Assembly (NCBI GenBank): GCA_020436935.1
Contig: JAGQWX010000028.1
Coordinates: forward strand, 1 to 64,000
Length of the DNA: 64,000 nt
Direction: 5' to 3'
Origin: Saprospiraceae bacterium
GTDB lineage: Bacteria; Bacteroidota; Bacteroidia; Chitinophagales; Saprospiraceae
A program made the position numbers and the translations under genes. The notes below the pieces were generated by a model. That model searched no databases, had not been told where the DNA came from, and worked only from the letters and a program-made list of their open reading frames with translations. Below, piece by piece: positions 62,565 to 64,000 of this stretch (positions are counted from its first letter, which is position 1; each line of letters opens with the position of its first letter).

Positions 62565-64000
62565 ATGGCATTAATATCAAAGATTAGAAGGAATTTTTGG
62601 CTGGTACTTATCCTGTTGGGTATGGCACTTGCTTCCTTTGTAATAATGGACATACTTGGGTCCAGAAGCAGTGGAGGAATGTTCAACCAGACTACGGTTG
62701 CAGAAGTCAATGGCGAAAAAATTGACTATGTAGAATTTCAAAACACAGAAAGAGCGCTTTTTAGCGGCGGACAGGATCCTTATGCATCAAGAGCAAGTTT
62801 GTGGGATTACCTTCTCGGTAAGGTATTGGTCACTGAACAGGCAGCTGACCTGGGTCTTGGAGTAGGAAAAGACGAATTGATGGATCTGCAGTTTGGCGCA
62901 AACCCAAGTCCTGTGATTCTCAATGCTTTCACAAATCCTCAAACAGGACAAGTGGACAGAGAGCAATTGGCTCAAATCAGACAAGCCATTGAAGGAGGTC
63001 AGGAATTGAATGAAACTTTCAGATTCAGCTGGTCACAACAGGAAAAACAAATCCAAACCTTAAAAATTCAGGAGAAGATCACCAACATGGTAACAAAAGC
63101 CATGTACACGCCTGCATTCCTGGTTGAAGTAAGCAATCAATTTGGAAGTGAGTCTGCAGATGCAGCTTTTGTAAAAATACCATTTGATGCAGTTAGTGAT
63201 GCAGATGCAGCTTTGACAGATGCAGATTACACAGCTTTCCTCAACGAAAACAAAAAAAGATATACCAACGAGAAAGAGACCAGAACCATTGACTACATCG
63301 CATTTGATGTCATCCCAACTGCCTCAGACTCTGCAGCAATTCTTGAGAGAATGAATGTGTTGGCTGAAGAATTCAAAACAACGACCAACGATTCACTTTT
63401 TGTGGCCAACAATGAGGGTGCACTCTCTACAGTTTACTCTAAACTCGATGATTTTACAGGTGAGCTGAAAAACCAGATTTCAGGTTTGAGCAAAGGTGAA
63501 GTTGCTGGACCATTCGTGGAGAATAACTCTTACGTCCTTTTGAAACTGGTAGATACCAGAGTAATTGCTGACTCAGTAAAGGCAAGACATATTCTTAAGT
63601 CTACCGAAAATCAATCTTTGGAATCTGCTCAAAATGCTATTGATAGTTTGAGACAACTTTTGGTCAGTGGCAGAGCAAGCTTTGATTCATTGGCCATCCA
63701 GAATAGTGATGATCCAGGATCAGGATATAATGGTGGTGACCTGGGTACCTTTGGTCAGGGCAGAATGGTTAAACCATTCAATGATGCATGTTTCATCAAT
63801 AGCCAGGAAGGTGGCCTTTACACAGTAAGAACAGAGTTTGGTGTTCACCTTATCAAAGTGGAAAAAATTATTTACAACGACAGAGAGCCTAAGTATCAGG
63901 CAGCACTTATCAGCCAGCCTATTATCCCTTCCGAAGCTACTCAGGAAGCTGTATTTGACAAAGCAAACAAACTTTTGGCAGAAAACAGATCTTTGGCAGC
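62565..64000 (+). CDS. ppiD: PpiD-type periplasmic peptidyl-prolyl isomerase chaperone, 3' end outside window
   Basis: The gene runs off the right edge after 478 codons. A short cytoplasmic start and one membrane anchor (residues 12-31: FWLVLILLGMALASFVIMDI) are followed by the SurA-N-like helical region (VAEVNGEKIDYVEFQNTERAL). A parvulin-type rotamase domain follows from about residue 340 (KARHILKSTENQSLESAQNAI, GGDLGTFGQGRMVKPFNDA, TEFGVHLIKVEKI). PpiD helps outer-membrane and exported proteins fold as they leave the Sec channel. A consensus promoter lies 85 bases upstream. The ATG at 62565 is clear. Confidence 0.92.
   Translation, partial: MALISKIRRNFWLVLILLGMALASFVIMDILGSRSSGGMFNQTTVAEVNGEKIDYVEFQNTERALFSGGQDPYASRASLWDYLLGKVLVTEQAADLGLGVGKDELMDLQFGANPSPVILNAFTNPQTGQVDREQLAQIRQAIEGGQELNETFRFSWSQQEKQIQTLKIQEKITNMVTKAMYTPAFLVEVSNQFGSESADAAFVKIPFDAVSDADAALTDADYTAFLNENKKRYTNEKETRTIDYIAFDVIPTASDSAAILERMNVLAEEFKTTTNDSLFVANNEGALSTVYSKLDDFTGELKNQISGLSKGEVAGPFVENNSYVLLKLVDTRVIADSVKARHILKSTENQSLESAQNAIDSLRQLLVSGRASFDSLAIQNSDDPGSGYNGGDLGTFGQGRMVKPFNDACFINSQEGGLYTVRTEFGVHLIKVEKIIYNDREPKYQAALISQPIIPSEATQEAVFDKANKLLAENRSLA

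Noticed and set aside
1-64000. CRISPR array, tRNA or rRNA genes
   Set aside because: No regularly spaced repeats with spacers and no cloverleaf or rRNA signature were seen by eye; a dedicated scan could still find a tRNA I missed.

Overview
The window comes from a member of the Bacteroidota, most probably a Saprospiraceae-like bacterium. The evidence is a T9SS C-terminal sorting domain, a large SprB-type adhesin with a gliding-motility-associated C-terminal domain, bacillithiol synthesis (BshA), the Bacteroidota-type GlmU-like protein, a GH3-family acyl-adenylating protein, and several promoters of the TTG...TAnnTTTG type. Base composition is moderate. It falls to a visibly A+T-richer stretch at about 30.7-36.2 kb. 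I see no rRNA, tRNA, CRISPR array, prophage or transposase gene.

Layout. At 1-10 kb are secreted proteins (collagen-like, T9SS-sorted), a TPR histidine kinase with its LuxR-type response regulator, a tandem pair of CxFCG proteins, a thioredoxin-dockerin protein, lipB, a thioesterase and a thioredoxin-SPOR lipoprotein. At 10-19 kb are a cohesin-like/SprB adhesin, an AlkC-like DNA glycosylase and a multidomain GH54 arabinofuranosidase. At 19-22.6 kb is a pentose cluster: Nudix-type regulator, xylB, xylA. At 22.7-30.6 kb are housekeeping genes (rpsT, recO, GH3, YceI, a B12-binding MerR regulator, bshA). At 30.6-36.2 kb is an A+T-rich accessory stretch: lipoprotein, ECF sigma factor, an inner-membrane-anchored barrel-like protein, an SDR enzyme, an unrecognised 435-residue protein and degraded fragments. 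At 36.2-50.5 kb are pyrC, a DUF983 protein, a DUF2807 protein, a CDF transporter, mlaE/mlaF, aroQ, recQ, an arabinose-5-phosphate isomerase and a sugar-phosphate transferase. At 50.5-64 kb are a PolX-like protein with a dead polymerase core, siroheme synthesis, two pseudouridine synthases, an aldehyde dehydrogenase, glgA/glgC, the GlmU-like gene group and the start of a PpiD-type chaperone.

How the genes fit together. The GH54 enzyme releases arabinose outside the cell. The Nudix-domain regulator, xylulokinase and xylose isomerase then form a compact pentose-use operon with a palindrome just upstream of the regulator. GlgA and GlgC make glycogen. MlaE and MlaF form the core of a lipid transporter. 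The lipoprotein, sigma factor and barrel protein overlap or nearly abut and look like one envelope-signalling operon.

The least expected structure is a family of four intergenic palindromic elements (7339-7408, 9075-9236, 52261-52483, 61180-61347) with matching ATACT...AGTAT ends and a conserved inner GTTGGAG...CTCCAAC hairpin. One copy appears to have inserted at the start of a lipoprotein gene, which now has to begin translation inside the repeat. Another carries a nested double-hairpin insert. Other points worth checking are the PolX protein lacking all three catalytic aspartates, the sigma/barrel operon, the palindrome in the promoter spacer next to a B12-binding MerR gene, and a 26-bp perfect palindrome beside a triple 11-bp repeat.
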